Shown here: in pieces, positions 51,041 through 52,787 of the stretch
How the letters are laid out: every line of letters starts with the position of its first letter
Position numbering within the stretch: the first letter of the stretch is position 1
Origin: a virus
Direction: 5' to 3' (one strand)
Virus record (IMG/VR): IMGVR_UViG_3300033994_001553
Coordinates: 1-52,787 of that record
Length of the DNA: 52,787 nt
Notes under the pieces: generated by a model
The model's database searches: none
What the model was told of the DNA's origin: nothing
What the model saw: only the letters and a program-made list of their open reading frames with translations
Translations under genes and position numbers: made by a program

Positions 51041-51120
51041 CCTATAAAAATCATTGATACAACTGCAACCAAGGCAACAAGTGTAAAGATTACGGATTCT
51101 ATTTTGTCGCTCTTTTTCAT
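51034..51120 (-). CDS. 28-residue membrane micropeptide
   Basis: ATG at 51120-51118, stop at 51036-51034. Charged start (MKKSDKIES) then one hydrophobic helix ending in Cys. Its promoter, with ATG 5 nt after the box, and the overlap with the next gene support it. Confidence 0.6.
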   Translation of the reverse strand: MKKSDKIESVIFTLVALVAVVSMIFIGC

Positions 51121-51125
51121 TACTA

Positions 51126-51156
51126 CAAATGTAATGATAAAAACTTATACTGACAA
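51126..51156 (-). promoter_or_regulatory. Host-type promoter, leaderless, minus strand
   Basis: On the minus strand TTG (51156-51154) and TACATTTG (51133-51126), spacing 20. ATG 5 nt later at 51120. Confidence 0.72.
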
Positions 51157-51157
51157 A

Positions 51158-51676
51158 TTATTTTCTCTTATTTGGTGAAAATTCTTTTATAGTTCCCCAA
51201 AGTACATTAACTTCTTGAATTTCAGAATCGGTAATAATATCACTAACTTCTTTTCCATAGTAATAATCAAAATTACCATCATTTTGTGAAAGTTCTATAA
51301 TTGGTGTCACAGAATGTTTTGAATAACTGGTTATCGTATTTCTATATACCGTTTCAACATATTGAACACGATTTTCAGAAACATCATAAGTATATTCTTT
51401 AGGTTCAGGTATTGTTAAATCAGCAAAAGCTTTATTTGTGGTGATTTTATCAACATTTAATACATAAAGATTAAAAATGAAATCTATATCAATATAATCT
51501 AAATTTTTTCTTCCTGTTCCAATTACAGAATTAATTGCTGATTCAAAATTTTCCACAACATATGAATGTTCTATATCGTTTAATACAACTTTTTCACCAT
51601 CAAATGATTTTTTCGCCATATACAGAATTGTATATAATAACTTTTGACTTAATGATTCTAAAAATGAGTTATCCAT
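51158..51676 (-). CDS. Unidentified acidic protein
   Basis: 172 residues, acidic, with repeated Tyr/Val/Ile beta-prone stretches. No domain recognised. TATTTAA lies 4 nt before the ATG on the minus strand, a variant of the late box. Confidence 0.75.
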   Translation of the reverse strand: MDNSFLESLSQKLLYTILYMAKKSFDGEKVVLNDIEHSYVVENFESAINSVIGTGRKNLDYIDIDFIFNLYVLNVDKITTNKAFADLTIPEPKEYTYDVSENRVQYVETVYRNTITSYSKHSVTPIIELSQNDGNFDYYYGKEVSDIITDSEIQEVNVLWGTIKEFSPNKRK

Positions 51677-51760
51677 GTGATTAAATATATAACATAAATA
51701 TATAAAATAAAAGTATTTATATTATAATGAATTTGAAGGACAAATTCTATAAATTTGAAT

Positions 51761-52090
51761 ATGATTTTAACTGATAAAGTATTAAATAAACTTTTCAATT
51801 CGGAATATATTAAAAATATATATCCGATGATTGATAATATTGATGTTAATGTTGATTGGGATGGTGATGATGCTTTTCCTTTTTATAAACTTCATGTTAC
51901 TGTTAAGTTAAATGACCCAACGATTAATGAATATAACATTTATGAAAAAGGATTTGACCCACATTATCTTTATGATTATCATCTGAAATACCTTCTTAAC
52001 TTTTTAAATATTAATTTAAACACGGCACTTATTGAACAAGTTTTTATTAAAGTGTTAAATCCTGATGGGGAAGAGATAGTCAAATATTAA
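51761..52090 (+). CDS. Small protein, unknown
   Basis: 109 residues from ATG 51761. Opens MILTDKVLNKLFNSEYIKNI, helical. The remainder (VDWDGDDAFPFYKLHVTVKL) is beta-rich. Leads a run of related-style genes to the window end. No family recognised. Confidence 0.72.
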   Translation: MILTDKVLNKLFNSEYIKNIYPMIDNIDVNVDWDGDDAFPFYKLHVTVKLNDPTINEYNIYEKGFDPHYLYDYHLKYLLNFLNINLNTALIEQVFIKVLNPDGEEIVKY

Positions 52091-52094
52091 TTAT

Positions 52095-52442
52095 ATGAAC
52101 CTACAAGAACACATAAAAAAAGTATTAAAAGAGGAGACGGGTGAAAGAACCAAACTTGAAAAGGTTATCACTAATGTTATCAACAGGTCATTAGATGGAA
52201 AAGAATTACCTGAAAACTTCCATAGTGTTGTTGTTGATGTCTACGGAACAAAATACGGAGATGGTTGTATGATAACTTTATTGATGAAAAGGCCTTATAG
52301 TGAAGAAGAATCTGAAATGTTGTTTGATGTTAGTAGAGATGCTAAAAATTTAATTAAATCGTTCTTCAAAGAACATTTTCTTTATGGTATTAGTATTTCA
52401 ACATCAACTATAGAAAATTACATGAAGATGACAAGTGATTGA
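52095..52442 (+). CDS. MNLQEHI-family protein 1, capsid-targeting-like N-terminus
   Basis: 115 residues. Opens MNLQEHIKKVLKEETG, ending L-K-E. The same opening recurs in the next two genes. The body is alpha/beta (SVVVDVYGTKYGDGCMITLLM) with no recognised domain. The N-terminus is conserved while the bodies differ, as expected of a targeting peptide. Confidence 0.78.
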   Translation: MNLQEHIKKVLKEETGERTKLEKVITNVINRSLDGKELPENFHSVVVDVYGTKYGDGCMITLLMKRPYSEEESEMLFDVSRDAKNLIKSFFKEHFLYGISISTSTIENYMKMTSD

Positions 52443-52453
52443 ATATTAATTAT

Positions 52454-52762
52454 ATGAACTTACAAGAACACATAAGAAGAGTATTAAAAGAGGAAACTGA
52501 AAAGTTTGATAAGATAGAACATTTTATGAAAACTGCTAATACATTATTCAGCAAACTAAAATTTAAGGCTGTTAAACGTGTTGAGTTTGATTATGACGAA
52601 AGGATTGAAGGGTTTATTGTTAATGTATTTTATGATAGACAATATGCGATAGATAATCCAAAAAATTTCAATCAAGTAAAACAAAACTTTATTAAAGAAA
52701 TTGGTTCAATCATTACAAGGTTTTTCCCATTCAAATTTTATATTTATTTATATGACGACTAA
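52454..52762 (+). CDS. MNLQEHI-family protein 2, capsid-targeting-like N-terminus
   Basis: 102 residues from ATG 52454. Opens MNLQEHIRRVLKEETE, 13 of 16 residues identical to the upstream gene and preceded by the same ATATTAATTATATG, although the rest of the protein is different. No domain recognised. Confidence 0.78.
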   Translation: MNLQEHIRRVLKEETEKFDKIEHFMKTANTLFSKLKFKAVKRVEFDYDERIEGFIVNVFYDRQYAIDNPKNFNQVKQNFIKEIGSIITRFFPFKFYIYLYDD

Positions 52763-52771
52763 TTATATATT

Positions 52772-52787
52772 ATGAACTTACACGAAC
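52772..52787 (+). CDS. MNLHE-family protein, cut by window edge
   Basis: ATG at 52772 with MNLHE visible, matching the MNLQE start of the two preceding genes. It is the start of a third gene of the series. The remainder lies outside the window. Confidence 0.5.

Noticed and set aside
1-52787. CRISPR arrays, insertion sequences, rRNA genes, integrase
   Set aside because: I saw no regular direct repeats with spacers, no transposase or integrase motifs, and no rRNA signature. Similar promoter segments and terminators are the only direct repeats noticed.

Overview
The window is a dense, AT-rich piece of a large double-stranded DNA phage that infects a member of the Bacteroidota. The host assignment rests on two things seen here. 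About twenty promoters fit the Bacteroidota pattern TTG - about 20 nt - TAnnTTTG. Three secreted proteins end in sorting domains of the type IX secretion system, which is confined to that phylum. The phage assignment rests on overlapping small genes, a large tRNA cluster, six free-standing homing-endonuclease genes, T4-type RNA ligase, thymidylate synthase, a GH19 lysozyme-like enzyme, and the absence of ribosomal or housekeeping operons.

Layout. 1-662 is the end of a minus-strand gene. 0.7-17.2 kb is an RNA-rich region. It holds 24 recognisable tRNA genes that together cover all 20 amino acids, seven tRNA-like genes with abnormal anticodon regions, two copies of a structured RNA, hairpin-rich spacers, three homing endonucleases and small proteins (ClpP, a papain-like peptidase, a lipoprotein, a type IX cargo). 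12-20 kb holds probable virion or head-packaged proteins, including two zinc metallopeptidases and a LamG protein. 20.1-22.0 kb is a complete DnaK. 22.1-27.7 kb is a two-component signalling operon: two sensor kinases with near-identical cores, one receiver protein and membrane proteins, interrupted by a GIY-YIG endonuclease. 28.5-36.8 kb carries methylglyoxal synthase and an RNA-repair set: two metallophosphoesterases, a cyclic-phosphate-type receiver protein, a P-loop kinase and a T4 Rnl1-type RNA ligase. 38.6-41.5 kb is a cassette-like run of very small genes with two type IX cargo paralogues. 41.5-47.4 kb is metabolic: thymidylate synthase, RmlA-type nucleotidyltransferase, type II glutamine synthetase and a hotdog thioesterase. 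48-52.8 kb returns to probable packaged and lysis-type proteins.

Regulation. Two promoter classes can be read directly. The host-like class TTG-N20-TAnnTTTG is often followed by ATG only 3-5 nt later, which implies leaderless mRNAs. A second class, TATTTAT, usually has ATG 4-7 nt later and precedes genes whose products start with short amphipathic peptides ending in hydrophobic-x-Glu. These peptides resemble the capsid-targeting sequences of T4 internal head proteins. The same TATTTAT box, with a longer leader, precedes homing endonucleases.

Together the genes describe a phage that brings its own decoding and RNA-repair capacity, chaperone and protease, nitrogen, carbon and nucleotide enzymes, a signalling relay, and proteins that use the host's type IX machinery to reach the cell surface. 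Assignments rest on motif recognition only. Many small proteins remain unidentified and are described as such.
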